Part shown: positions 44,701-53,739 of the stretch, in pieces
Numbering within the stretch: the first letter of the stretch is position 1
How the letters are laid out: every line of letters begins with the position of its first letter
Assembly: GCF_001956045.1 (NCBI RefSeq)
Contig: NZ_MRTH01000010.1
Span: forward strand, 1-64,000
DNA: 64,000 nucleotides
Reading direction: 5' to 3'
DNA from: Paenibacillus sp. FSL H7-0331
GTDB taxonomy: Bacteria > Bacillota > Bacilli > Paenibacillales > NBRC-103111
The notes under the pieces: model-generated
The model's input: the letters and a program-made list of their open reading frames with translations, nothing else
What the model was told of the DNA's origin: nothing
Databases searched by the model: none
Made by a program: the position numbers and the translations under genes

Positions 44701-45871
44701 CTGCGGTTACCGCCCCATCCGTCAAATGTTGGGCTTCCACACTTTTAGGCTGAAGATGCCTTTTTTCTATCACCAAATCCTGTAGATGTATACCACCCAC
44801 CGATTGCTTCGCCAGCTTCTCGGAGGTTACCGTATGATCTCGCAAGTGCTCACCCGTCACGGCACCGCCAAGGATATGCTCTGCGATAACCTGCTTGGGC
44901 CCAATAGAATCACTGTGCACGATGCCGCTTGCCAGATGCTCATGCAAAATAGATTTTGACTGTAAATGATCTGAATTAACGCTCCAGGCTGCCAGCTTTT
45001 CCTCCGTCACGGATTGCTTGCCCAGCTTCACCGCCGTAATTTCCCCATCTGCGATTTTACTCGCCGTTATGGAGTGGTCACGCAGCTTCTCTGTTGTGAC
45101 CGACAAGTCTGCCAGCTTTGCCGAATTGATGATGTAATTGGCCAGATTCGTCGCCTGAATCGTACCGCTTTTGATTTTCTCAGACGTGATCGACTGGTTT
45201 TGAATCAACTCGCCAGTAATCGCTTCCTCAGCCAAATGCTTGGTTTGAATCGAATATTCGGCAATTTTCATGGCATCAATCGTTTTGTCTGCCAGCTTCT
45301 CAGAGGTGATGCTGTTATCCTGCAGCTTTTCGCCTCCAATCGCTCTTTCCTGAATCTTGTCACCCGTGATTGCAAAAGACGCAATATGCTCCTCTGTAAT
45401 TGATCGAAGTCCCAGCTTTTGCTGAGTCACACTGCGATCCCCAAGCTTTGCCGCAGTCACTGCATAGTCGGCCAGCTGTTCGTTTCCAATTGCGCCGCGC
45501 TTAACCTTACTACCTTCAATCGCATTCCGCGCAATCTTCTCAGCAGTAACCGATTCCTCAGCCAAATCGTCCGTGTAAATAACGCCTCCGCTGCCTGCTC
45601 CGTCAGCAGCCTTACGCGTTAACAATAAGGGTACACTGTCAGTCCTTGATTTCCCCACTTTTATAAGAGGTTCCTCAGTGGTTTGTTGAGCCTCTGGCTG
45701 GGCAAGTTCAGTATGACTGATCGTAGCATCGATATTATCTGCTGGATGAATCTTCTTAATTCGATCCGAATCCTGAACATCATCCAACCATTTCAATTCA
45801 TTAATATAAGCCCCGTTCTTTTTTGGCAGCAGTCTACTCTTACTCAAACCACGGCTAGTTGGCTTCTTCAT
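41723..45871 (-). CDS. Giant decapeptide-repeat protein, putative spore fibre
   Basis: 1382 residues from ATG 45871, ten bases after GGGAGG. A short basic start (KKPTSRGLSKSRLLPKK) precedes about 110 tandem ten-residue repeats of the form [A/S]-V-T-x-x-x-L-A-x-[G/x], such as SVTSEKLADG and AVTGTKLAPF (about residues 95-1225). The last 150 residues are a Thr/Ala-rich linker and a compact domain ending NWIAMGRTP, which recalls the WIAG-tail domain of Paenibacillus proteins (from memory). The periodicity suggests a beta-solenoid or fibrous stalk like phage tail fibres. No signal peptide. A sigma-K-like promoter points to mother-cell expression and a place on the spore surface. Confidence 0.85.
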   Translation of the reverse strand: MKKPTSRGLSKSRLLPKKNGAYINELKWLDDVQDSDRIKKIHPADNIDATISHTELAQPEAQQTTEEPLIKVGKSRTDSVPLLLTRKAADGAGSGGVIYTDDLAEESVTAEKIARNAIEGSKVKRGAIGNEQLADYAVTAAKLGDRSVTQQKLGLRSITEEHIASFAITGDKIQERAIGGEKLQDNSITSEKLADKTIDAMKIAEYSIQTKHLAEEAITGELIQNQSITSEKIKSGTIQATNLANYIINSAKLADLSVTTEKLRDHSITASKIADGEITAVKLGKQSVTEEKLAAWSVNSDHLQSKSILHEHLASGIVHSDSIGPKQVIAEHILGGAVTGEHLRDHTVTSEKLAKQSVGGIHLQDLVIEKRHLQPKSVEAQHLTDGAVTAGKLAPQSVGAEQLGAASVGSDKLKEQAVTSAKLGRKAVTSEHLSGNAVSSGHITEKAIQALHIGLLAVGKEHLQDQSVVTSKLQDRAVTSEKLATGSIQHQHIQEGAVLSGQLANHSITTSKLSSESVSTDKLTNLSVTTAKLAQSSVTSDKLGRESVIGEHISTGAIQSNHLSKASVKAIHLATEAITREKMADKSVTSEKLADGAVTTAHLSAASVKAAQLADGVVHTAHLSAGAVKSDQLAEGVVVSRHLGAGAVSGRELSWGAVSGVHIAANAINTTQLHGQSVTGAKLARGAVEAEHLADGAVGSEQLALGAVTSIQLADGAVGSRELALGIVTSKHLGEEAVGTAQLQEQAVTGTKLAPFSVEAVHLTAGAVSSEQLADGAVTGRHLTEGTVGGRELALGSIRGDHLELHVIGTAHLQDQAVTGVNLAPGTVEAAHLSAEAVGSEQLADGAVTSRHLSAGAVSRRELAWGAVGSAHIAEEAIGTAQLNDKAVTGAKLALGAVEAAHLCAEAVGSEQLAEGAVASRHLAAGAVSGRALAWGAIGGPHIAEEAIGAAQLQERSVTGAKLAWGAVSTAHLAAGAVGEEQLAEGAVTNRHLGAEAVSSRELACGVVEAKHVAGEAIGTSQLQEQAVTGSKLAIGAVDTAHLSVGSVDSERLAEGAVTSRHLALEAVSSEHIAEEAISTAQLQEQAVTGTKLAWGAVEAAHLSNGSVGSEQLALDAVASCHIEASAIIGKHIAEEAIDTVQLVNQAVTAAKLAPSAVDSVHLNTGSVGSDQLAKGVVTSRHIADGAVGSEQLGNDSIDGLHIKQESISGYHLLPGSITSIHLETGLVEKLLLAASSRFQATGVQPVDTKVAETEAVDTTDATADVMIASGVEAEFPDTTATSAEILNTNTAASTKVATTVQQFGICSFLMRVEEESVEIGIHFDEPFADEQYALVVTTDQTNSYGVIQQKNCDSAVIQIVRSRYSPQLDGTVNWIAMGRTP

Positions 45872-45932
45872 CCTGCACTTCCTCCCGTTTTGGTAATGCT
45901 TCTTGTTGGGCACCGCATTTAGTAGTCTTTTG

Positions 45933-45960
45933 TAACATATGCATTCACCCAGATGGAAGT
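45933..45960 (-). promoter_or_regulatory. Sigma-K-like promoter
   Basis: On the minus strand AC (45960-45959), a 17-base spacer and CATATGTTA (45941-45933), a perfect CATAnnnTA. It drives the decapeptide-repeat gene with a leader of about 55 bases. Confidence 0.65.
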
Positions 45961-46046
45961 CATTGCCTATGGAAAAATAGGCGCAGCTACGAGCCGTTTG
46001 CTGTAGTGAGTTCTATAAACATATCCAAAACCTTGTAAATGACAAA

Positions 46047-46078
46047 GCCCTCTGGATCCAAGTAATGATCCGGAGGGC
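46047..46078 (-). terminator. Intrinsic terminator of 46113 gene
   Basis: GCCCTCYGGATC arms with one mismatch pair around an eight-base loop, then TTTGTCATTT on the minus strand. It closes the uptake operon. Confidence 0.75.
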
Positions 46079-46112
46079 TGATTTATTTTGCAGCTTATAA
46101 ATTGGGTTATAA

Positions 46113-49100
46113 TTACGGACTGACGGAATGCCTTTCGAACTTGACTGCGTCAGCCCTCGTATAGATCATATTGGCAGGAAGGGTTGGCGGATCTACCGTT
46201 GTCGGGGTCTCCCTGGTTAAACGAACATACTCGCTGCCGTCTCCAGTAAAGTCGAATGTTCCGAGATTGACCCAACCCGACGAGCCAACTGTCGCATCGA
46301 TATACGTGGCTTCAGTAACCGACTGATGCTTCACTTCCACTTTAACATGATTATCATTTGCCGTAGTGTGGACGAGCTTATAAATGGAGACGGTGTACCT
46401 CCCCTCTGGAAACTGTGCCTTCCATGTCGCCGATGATCCTTGGACCGTAGAGTAACGGGACTTAACACCAATTTTGTATCCGGCTAAATTGCTTTGGCTC
46501 CAAGACCCTTCCGTGGCGTATAATCCAGCCGTATTCGTACTGTCGACAATAACCGTCAGGTCCCTGATGGATATGGTTAATGGCGTTGTCGTTAAGGTCA
46601 CTCCGTCAATCGTTACGGTGGCCCAAACCGTGATGTGATCCGTTTCACCATCGAGGTGTTGGAGGGTCAGCACACCATTACTGTCCACTTCAGCCAGATC
46701 GTTCCTGTCGACGTAATAGTGCATGTTGGCATTTCCCAGATTACCAATCAAGCCGTTGTACAGATAGCCGGTTACGGTCAGCTGAGCGGTTCGAGTCATC
46801 TGCAGTTCGCTCCGATTCGACATAATGGCTACCGACTCCAATGGCGGCATCTTATTATTGTTCACCCACATGACAGCATCGGCAACTACCTGTGAGTTGT
46901 TGGCCTTGTTGGTTAGTTCGACATACCCGCTATGGCCTGAGGCAAAAGGATAGGCTCCCAGAAACACCCATGACCCGTTGCCCGTTGTCTCATCAACCGT
47001 AACCGTCTCAGAACCTCCACTGTAATAAACCTTAAATGAGGCATTCGTTGACCAATTTTCGTTCGTCGCTGTTATTTGAGGAAGCTTGGAATACACGCTA
47101 TAAGTTACGGTTTCCGGCAGCTCCGGTCGCCAGACCATCCTGCTGGTCGCTGTTCCGGCAGTCGATTTCGCATAAGCATAGTTATCGTAATAATAGGTAT
47201 TAGCCGTTGAATCACGTATCCAGACACCTTCTGTCTCTGCCTCAGCATTATCCACAATGATAGATGATCCCTGCTGCCACTCCGGTTGAGACGGAGTTAC
47301 CGTTACCTGATCAGGCAGGTATAACGTCCGCGTACGGGTGTGCTTGTCCTCTGACTCTACATAATAGGTGAACGTTTGGGACATGTCGTTTACCCTAATC
47401 GACCATTCCATCGGATATATCGTATCTGGAACGGTAGTGTATGTGGCCCCTCCATTCAACGAGTAATGGAGCGTCGCTGGTTTGGTCGTTTTTGCCTGCA
47501 CGTAAGCGTCATAGGACGTTTCGTCGGGCTTGACGATTAGCATGCCTTTAACTGCGTCTATCGGACTGTGGATATCGAAGAAATAGCTTGCACTCGATGT
47601 ATCGGCAGTTCTGGTCTGGTGCAGCGGCACATTAATATCGAGCCCCTCCACAATAATCGCGGTTATTCCTCTGCTTGAAACCGTAGCATTAATAATTCCA
47701 TTTCGCATAACCCCTTGCTCTGGTGTGCCATTATCGCGGATGATGGTTACTGCATAATCTTGTGCCGGATTGAACCCGATGATTTGCGGATTCAATTGGA
47801 TTGGAGTCTGTACTTCAGCGTTGGATTCATTACTCAATCCGATGTAGAACTTATTTCCGCTCTCCCCCGTTATCCAGTTTAATTGAGGATGGTTGGTCTG
47901 AATGATCCCCTTGGGCATCCAGAGCCAAACGTTGGAATTGCCATAAAAGGTGCCTGGTTTATGACCGTAGAGGTGATATTTGAACCACAAAAAATTAGTC
48001 TCGAATACGGAAGGAAATGCAATCTTCCCATTCGATTTCAGCGATTGCTCGCTGATCAGATAATCCATCGTTTGCCCGAGCTGCGCCGGCATATGGTGAT
48101 AATAAATCGATGTAGCCCCGCTTGGACCCTCCAGAGGAAAATCCGGTTCGAGTTGACTAACGGCGAAACCCTTGTAGTAGTAGCCCGGATAGCTGGAATA
48201 GCGTCCGATTACCGCATTATGAGCGATATCCTGCAGCAGCTTATCGCCTGTATACAGCGACAACCTCAGCATGAACGGAGCCTCCTGCGCATTCATCCGA
48301 TAAAATCCCGAAGTACTTCCCGCCTCAAAAGTCAGCCCGCTCTGTGAAACAAGCCAACTGTCCACTTGTACGCCTCCGGCCACATCCTCCGGGAGCTTAT
48401 CTCTGGGATAATCATACTTGCCACTTTCCGGCCAATGGAACGACTCCGCGTAATTATACGTATTCGGTTGAGGGATCGTAACGGTACCTCCAGGGACCGG
48501 ACGTGTAACGAACATGGTAGCGTACTGTTTGGCTTCCTTGTACGCGGAGTTCAAGTATTTGGGATCTTTCGTTTCCTCGTAAAGCTCCAAAATCTCCATC
48601 CACAGCTTGCTATAATAATAGATAAACTCATTTTTACTCACATTTACGGACTCAGGGGTATCGATATTTTGAGCGATATAGTTATCTGCTGCAGTTTTGG
48701 CAGCCTGTAAATACTGCGCATCACCAGTCATACGATACATCATCAGGGGTTGAATGACAGGACCCCTGTCTTTCTGGTCGGGATTGCGGAAACGGTACTC
48801 CTCCAGCCCCAGCTCTTGAATGCTTGCTGACCCGCCCATCATTTGATAAACAGCAGCTATGGTGGAAACATCGAACGGCAAGGTCGCCATTTTCCATAAT
48901 GACGGCACGCCGTATACTGGCTTCTGCGTCGGCGACCAACCGATACCATTTCGGGATACTCCGTACTGGATGGAAGGCAGCGCCCGCGTATCGTAAAGCT
49001 GGTCGTCTCCGGTCAAATAGTACGCCCCCAGAAGCACGGCATTCGACGTTGTTCGAACGCTATCCTCGTTCTCAATATCAATGAAGCCCTTGGCCCGGCT

Positions 49101-50657
49101 CCACCAGCCGCTGGGTGACGGAACATAATCAACTGAATCGTCGCCCTGCGGCTGCATCTTGATCAAATCAATCATATTGAACATCGCATCGGTAAGCGAC
49201 TGACTGGCAACATTTTTTCGGTATGCGGAATAACCATATTCGCTGCGTATAATATCCTCGTAGGCCTCATATAAACTACTTTTTTGTGCGATCAACCCGA
49301 TATGGAACTGATATTTGCTTTCTGCAGTCATTCTCGAATAATTCCCTACCTGAGGAGCATACAGGATCGGCTGAACGCTGCCTTCATTGTTGACAAGACT
49401 CATACCAAGCCGTTGATTGGTAACGCCTCCTGTAGGTTCAAATTCGAGCGGAAGCTCTGCGGACGGTACAAATACCCCGTATGAAACAGCATTCTCCGTG
49501 CCCTTATTCTTTTCAACCAGACTCATTGGAGCAGTCAGCTCCCTTAATCCTGTTGATTCCACGGAACCTATCATTTTTGCATGCGACCTGAAACCGTTTA
49601 ACACTTCATTTACGTCAGAGATTAACTCCGCTGTGAAAGATTGATATCCGATTACATAATTCCCATCCCGGCGAGGGGTAAAAGCGAAGGAAACTTCAGG
49701 TTTGTTCGCTGACATGGACCAGTTCACTTGCAAATCGTAATCGCTTCCATGCAAAGAGTCGGTTAATACCGCAGTATGGCTATTTGGAAAATCGATACTG
49801 TCGAATGTAATCCAGCGCTTGTTCATCGTATCATAGTAATTGGCTTGACTCCCCGCATTCCCATCCAATAAAACCCATTGTTCCTCAAGTCTCTCAGGCA
49901 CATTATTGACTGGGACCCAGTTCCCTGATCCCTCGTCCTTGTAGAACAAATCACGAACGATCGATTTGCCATCCTCCCAGGCTGCTTCATAGAAGGTCGC
50001 CTTATAGCTTGCGTTTTCTATGCTGCCTTTTTCCGTATAACTGAGGTTCGTCAAAGTGCGGCTGCGTAGAGGAGGCAACGGTGGAGCCTGCTGCTTGATG
50101 TTCCCTTCGAATTTGACAGCATCAGCCCGTGTAATGATAGTGCCGGTCGTAGGTTGAATTCGGGTAAGTCTGACAAATTCGGTATCTTTACCGTTGAATT
50201 CATACTCACCCAAATCGACCCATCCGACAGCCGGGCCTGACGAAGGCCTCAGATCCATAAATATGACATCCGTAATCCCGTTGTGAATAATTTCAATTTT
50301 TACATTACTGTCTGCTTTATCCGCCCAATTAAGCTTATTAAACGATATTCTCGCCATACCTGATTCTAATCGCGGATTCCAGGTCATGCTTCTGTTCACA
50401 GCATCCGTATATTTGGAACTGGAATTATTATACCCCTTCACCCCCGTACTTGTGGACCAATTTGGAGCCGAGAAGCCGGTATTGGTGTTATAAACATCTG
50501 CGGTGACGACACTATCGATCGTCAGGCTTCCATCATCAACGATAAATGTCTTATACGGTAAGATTTCTGCAATAACAGTCTTGATCCCGAGCAGGTTTAC
50601 AGGAAATATCATAGTCATGATGAGAACTATTAAAAAAAACGGTTTGCTTCTTATCAT
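46113..50657 (-). CDS. Large secreted carbohydrate-active enzyme candidate
   Basis: 1514 residues from ATG 50657, with GGGGAGG 11 bases upstream; a TTG 11 codons earlier lacks a site. The signal peptide (FFLIVLIMTMIFPVNLLG) is followed by three copies of one beta-sandwich module: about 35-190, 1180-1310 and 1385-1510, each ending in a W-V-x-L-G-x-Y-x-F...RADAVKFE-type stretch as in golvesin/xanthan-lyase-like binding domains. The middle (about 500-1050) is helical with paired-helix repeats (YYYSKLWMEILELYEETKDP), typical of an alpha/alpha-toroid in glycan lyases and unsaturated-glucuronyl hydrolases. I cannot name the family. End of the SBP-permease-sensor operon, so it likely breaks down the transported polysaccharide outside the cell. 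Confidence 0.8.
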   Translation of the reverse strand: MIRSKPFFLIVLIMTMIFPVNLLGIKTVIAEILPYKTFIVDDGSLTIDSVVTADVYNTNTGFSAPNWSTSTGVKGYNNSSSKYTDAVNRSMTWNPRLESGMARISFNKLNWADKADSNVKIEIIHNGITDVIFMDLRPSSGPAVGWVDLGEYEFNGKDTEFVRLTRIQPTTGTIITRADAVKFEGNIKQQAPPLPPLRSRTLTNLSYTEKGSIENASYKATFYEAAWEDGKSIVRDLFYKDEGSGNWVPVNNVPERLEEQWVLLDGNAGSQANYYDTMNKRWITFDSIDFPNSHTAVLTDSLHGSDYDLQVNWSMSANKPEVSFAFTPRRDGNYVIGYQSFTAELISDVNEVLNGFRSHAKMIGSVESTGLRELTAPMSLVEKNKGTENAVSYGVFVPSAELPLEFEPTGGVTNQRLGMSLVNNEGSVQPILYAPQVGNYSRMTAESKYQFHIGLIAQKSSLYEAYEDIIRSEYGYSAYRKNVASQSLTDAMFNMIDLIKMQPQGDDSVDYVPSPSGWWSRAKGFIDIENEDSVRTTSNAVLLGAYYLTGDDQLYDTRALPSIQYGVSRNGIGWSPTQKPVYGVPSLWKMATLPFDVSTIAAVYQMMGGSASIQELGLEEYRFRNPDQKDRGPVIQPLMMYRMTGDAQYLQAAKTAADNYIAQNIDTPESVNVSKNEFIYYYSKLWMEILELYEETKDPKYLNSAYKEAKQYATMFVTRPVPGGTVTIPQPNTYNYAESFHWPESGKYDYPRDKLPEDVAGGVQVDSWLVSQSGLTFEAGSTSGFYRMNAQEAPFMLRLSLYTGDKLLQDIAHNAVIGRYSSYPGYYYKGFAVSQLEPDFPLEGPSGATSIYYHHMPAQLGQTMDYLISEQSLKSNGKIAFPSVFETNFLWFKYHLYGHKPGTFYGNSNVWLWMPKGIIQTNHPQLNWITGESGNKFYIGLSNESNAEVQTPIQLNPQIIGFNPAQDYAVTIIRDNGTPEQGVMRNGIINATVSSRGITAIIVEGLDINVPLHQTRTADTSSASYFFDIHSPIDAVKGMLIVKPDETSYDAYVQAKTTKPATLHYSLNGGATYTTVPDTIYPMEWSIRVNDMSQTFTYYVESEDKHTRTRTLYLPDQVTVTPSQPEWQQGSSIIVDNAEAETEGVWIRDSTANTYYYDNYAYAKSTAGTATSRMVWRPELPETVTYSVYSKLPQITATNENWSTNASFKVYYSGGSETVTVDETTGNGSWVFLGAYPFASGHSGYVELTNKANNSQVVADAVMWVNNNKMPPLESVAIMSNRSELQMTRTAQLTVTGYLYNGLIGNLGNANMHYYVDRNDLAEVDSNGVLTLQHLDGETDHITVWATVTIDGVTLTTTPLTISIRDLTVIVDSTNTAGLYATEGSWSQSNLAGYKIGVKSRYSTVQGSSATWKAQFPEGRYTVSIYKLVHTTANDNHVKVEVKHQSVTEATYIDATVGSSGWVNLGTFDFTGDGSEYVRLTRETPTTVDPPTLPANMIYTRADAVKFERHSVSP

Positions 50658-50686
50658 AAATTTCACATCCTCCCCATGATCTGCTT

Positions 50687-50944
50687 TCAAACTATACGAA
50701 TGTCAACGAATGAATGGGCGGTTCCAACGATTGATAGCGCTTTCACAAAAGCCTCCTTTGTTCGAATTTTCGTGACGAAGCCATTATAGGTCTGGCTGGT
50801 CTCTCCGTCTTTGTTAGCCTGGCATGCGTGGTCCCAATTGCTTTGGGGGACATCCACTCGTATGGAAGTAGCATTTGTGCCGACTATAATGGCGGCTGTA
50901 CCAGCAGCAGTCTTCCAAGCTGAATCACTGTTTGCTTGTACCAA
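50687..50944 (-). other. Out-of-frame continuation of SGNH hydrolase
   Basis: Open frame of 85 codons in the +1 frame relative to the hydrolase, with only a TTG start (50944) and no ribosome binding site. It continues past the hydrolase stop by 197 bases and ends 29 bases before the next gene start, just where an operon neighbour should end. This points to a frameshift (real or sequencing error) between about 50973 and 50887. A separate small gene is less likely. Confidence 0.5.
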
Positions 50945-52092
50945 TCCGGATGCTGCCGAACATGCTCAAGGCTTCGTTCATTGCCGCTTGCCTCAAACAC
51001 TGCCGCTTTGTCTGTCTTATCGGAATCAATCTCGAAGCGAACCGTATGCTTCCCATTCGGAAGCTCCGGCAAATAAACATACTGATTCCTATTATGATCG
51101 TTATACAGTGTAAATCGATCAACGAGGAAGGGTTTTCCCCCATCCACCGTCACCTTCAGTCTGCCGGAATTCGGTCCCCCGATATCGAATAGCCCGATGT
51201 GAGTGCCTGTGAACTGCACCGTGAGCGCTTCTCCCGGGTCGACTGCCCGCCATATGCCGGGAAATAACCAATTGTATTCACGGACCAAGTCTGAATCATC
51301 AGGCATCATATACGACCACCCTGCCGAAAAATGGGCATGGCTATCCAACGGCAGCATAGCGGCATACTCCCAAGGATTGCCCGGGACCAAAAGCTCCTGA
51401 GGCCAGTTATGTTCAAATTTTGGCAAACCGCCTCGAAGCTCGCGAATTTTCTCAAACGACCGGGTGATCGTATTCGAGTAAATCCGGTGCCCGTCTGGAA
51501 TTGTAGGATGAATCGAATCATGCGTAAAAACAACTGCTCCAGAAATGGGCTCGTCTGCCCCAGAGGTAAAGATGAGCTTGCCCTCTGACACCAAATGGCT
51601 GACAGCTATGCCCAAATGAATCGAAGGAATACCGTAATACTCGGCCACTTCCTCCTGCATAATAGCTCCCTTCTGGTATTGCCCGGCCTGAAATCCGGCG
51701 ACGTCCCGCTCCTTCAACGTATATACAAACAGGATATCGATAAAACGACTCCGCTTGCGGATTTGACGCACGATTCCTTCGATCCGCATCTTGGACTCGG
51801 AAACACCTCCGTCGTTTCCAACAAATTCGACAAACACCAGGTCAGGCTGATGCCGCAGTACATCCATCTCCAAACGTGCACAACCTAAATCCGATCCCGT
51901 TCCAGAAATGCCTGCATTTATACAGCGGATATCCGCCTTGGGATATTGCTCACGAAGCCATTCCGCCGTCATGACCCGATATCCTTCAGATCGGGTATTG
52001 CTGCCGCCAAAATAAACTATGGTCACCGCATCCCCATTTTCCAACTTATGAATTACATTAGGAAGCCCTCTTCTTGGGAATAATTCCTTCAT
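50884..52092 (-). CDS. SGNH/GDSL-type carbohydrate esterase
   Basis: 402 residues from ATG 52092, eight bases after AGGTGA; a GTG at 52113 is the alternative. SGNH blocks: FGGSNTRSEG (Ser), INAGISGTGSDLG (Gly), FVGNDGG (Asn) and TTHDSIHPT-like DSIHP with the catalytic Asp/His pair. A beta-sandwich with GLFDIGGPNSGRLKVTVDGG follows. Such enzymes remove acetyl or methyl groups from plant polysaccharides. No signal peptide, so it acts inside on imported oligomers. The C-terminus appears cut short by a frameshift. Directly after the regulator gene in the operon. Confidence 0.82.
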   Translation of the reverse strand: MKELFPRRGLPNVIHKLENGDAVTIVYFGGSNTRSEGYRVMTAEWLREQYPKADIRCINAGISGTGSDLGCARLEMDVLRHQPDLVFVEFVGNDGGVSESKMRIEGIVRQIRKRSRFIDILFVYTLKERDVAGFQAGQYQKGAIMQEEVAEYYGIPSIHLGIAVSHLVSEGKLIFTSGADEPISGAVVFTHDSIHPTIPDGHRIYSNTITRSFEKIRELRGGLPKFEHNWPQELLVPGNPWEYAAMLPLDSHAHFSAGWSYMMPDDSDLVREYNWLFPGIWRAVDPGEALTVQFTGTHIGLFDIGGPNSGRLKVTVDGGKPFLVDRFTLYNDHNRNQYVYLPELPNGKHTVRFEIDSDKTDKAAVFEASGNERSLEHVRQHPDWYKQTVIQLGRLLLVQPPL

Positions 52093-52113
52093 CGCCAATT
52101 CACCTAACCTCAC

Positions 52114-53739
52114 TTATTTGGATTCATATCTTGTCATTTTCATTCGATATTGCTTGGGTGTATCCCCGGTATATTCCTTAAACAGCTTACAAAAATAACC
52201 TTCATTCACAATTCCTACTTCTTCACACAATTCCAATAAAGAATAATCCTGAACATTTAACAGCTCAAGTGACATTTGAATTTTTTTGCGATTGATGTAA
52301 CTGATAACCCCTTCGTTCATTGTTTTTTTGAATAGGCTGCTGAAATACGATGGAGCTAAATTCACATCCTCGGCAATAGCCTCCAACGTTAGACGCTGTT
52401 TCAGATTTTTGTCTATAAACCGCATGGCTCTCATGATTTCTGCACGATGCCTAAGTTGGCCAGCGTGTACATATTCGAATGTGAAATCGCCAATATACGC
52501 AAGCTGCTCCCGAAATGTCATAAATTCTACGGGAAACTCTTCTACATCTGCGGTTATAGTGCTCGCCGATTTAAATTTTGCTGTTATGTCTCTGTACAAG
52601 TCTCGAAGCATAGGCGCCATAATGGACTTATGAATTTTGTTCTCCATAACAAATTGGTTTAAAGCAGCTAATTCTTTGTCCAGCACTTCCTTGGAAACCC
52701 TCCTGTGCAGCCGTCCGAGAAAATCAGCCGTTTTCTGTTGAAAGTCCTCCTTTCTTTTATTATCATAATGGAACCTGTTCGCAGGCGTTTTGACTACTTT
52801 CTCTGCATGATAATAGAAATCCTCACTCCCATTTTCTGCTTCCGTGTAAGCTTTTTTGATGGATTCCCAGCCTCGGTGCGGATGTCCAAAAGCTACGGAT
52901 ACCATTTGATTCAAATATTGATTCAGATGGTGCACGATCTGACTGCCCAACGTTTGGCAAGCGTATTCCGTATCCTTGTCACTGCGGGTATTTTCCCAGG
53001 AAAGAAAGCCAATAAATCGATTATCGGACAGATCTACAGCTACTCCCATTCCAACATTCATCACCGTCTCTTCGATGACATTAGTAATCGCATATTTCAA
53101 GATGCTTTGATCAACCGCCGAATATTCATTTCGGAAGCTTTCATACAGATTCATTTCAACAATAAAGCAACAGTAGTTCGCTTGAAAAAAATGGAACTGC
53201 ATACGATTGGCGAAATCCGTTGCCCGATGCGTTGGTATCTCCCCTCTGATCAATTCGTTAAAAAATTGTTTGCGCACCCTATATTTATTTTCAAGCACGG
53301 ATACGTTTAAAGATTGTAATTCCTCTTCTTTTTTCTTAAGCTCATCCCAAATTCCGGCTGCCTTATTCAAAGCTCGCTCTAAATCAGCTTCCCTTAACGG
53401 AACCTTAACAATGTATTCCAAAACATTGGCATGGATAGCTCTCTGTGCATATTCAAAAGAAGAATAGGCGGTCAAAAGAATGTATTGGGTACGCGGCAGC
53501 TCCGGCTTTAACTGCTCGATCATGGAAATTCCATCCATTTGCGGCATGACAATATCGGATATCACGATATCCGGTTTGAGCCTTAGACACTCCTCTATCC
53601 CCTTCATACCGTTATTCGCTTTTCCGACTAAACGGAATTTATGTTCCTTATTGGATAGCGCTTTAAAAAACAGCTCCAATCTTTGAATAATCAGATCTTC
53701 ATCGTCAACGATGAGGCAGGTATAGGCTCTCACAATCAT
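52114..53739 (-). CDS. YesN-type response regulator, AraC output
   Basis: 541 residues from ATG overlapping the kinase stop (ATGA). Receiver domain 1-125: acidic Asp-Asp-Glu at 12-14, phosphorylation Asp 62 in VISDIVMPQMDG, LLTAYSSFEYAQRAI and Lys in YIVKVPL. A long middle region is typical for the family. AraC helix-turn-helix pair at about 440-535: IAEDVNLAPSYFSSLFKKTM and ELCEEVGIVNEGYFCKLFKEYTGDTPKQYR. It responds to the YesM-like kinase next to it and should activate the surrounding uptake genes. Confidence 0.92.
   Translation of the reverse strand: MIVRAYTCLIVDDEDLIIQRLELFFKALSNKEHKFRLVGKANNGMKGIEECLRLKPDIVISDIVMPQMDGISMIEQLKPELPRTQYILLTAYSSFEYAQRAIHANVLEYIVKVPLREADLERALNKAAGIWDELKKKEEELQSLNVSVLENKYRVRKQFFNELIRGEIPTHRATDFANRMQFHFFQANYCCFIVEMNLYESFRNEYSAVDQSILKYAITNVIEETVMNVGMGVAVDLSDNRFIGFLSWENTRSDKDTEYACQTLGSQIVHHLNQYLNQMVSVAFGHPHRGWESIKKAYTEAENGSEDFYYHAEKVVKTPANRFHYDNKRKEDFQQKTADFLGRLHRRVSKEVLDKELAALNQFVMENKIHKSIMAPMLRDLYRDITAKFKSASTITADVEEFPVEFMTFREQLAYIGDFTFEYVHAGQLRHRAEIMRAMRFIDKNLKQRLTLEAIAEDVNLAPSYFSSLFKKTMNEGVISYINRKKIQMSLELLNVQDYSLLELCEEVGIVNEGYFCKLFKEYTGDTPKQYRMKMTRYESK

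Noticed and set aside
41723..45871. Prophage tail fibre
   Set aside because: Decapeptide repeats resemble tail fibres, but no phage structural, lysis or integrase gene is nearby and the promoter is sigma-K-like.
41890..45922. Several plus-strand open frames opposite the decapeptide-repeat gene
   Set aside because: Antisense shadows of a repetitive gene; no start signals and no domain.
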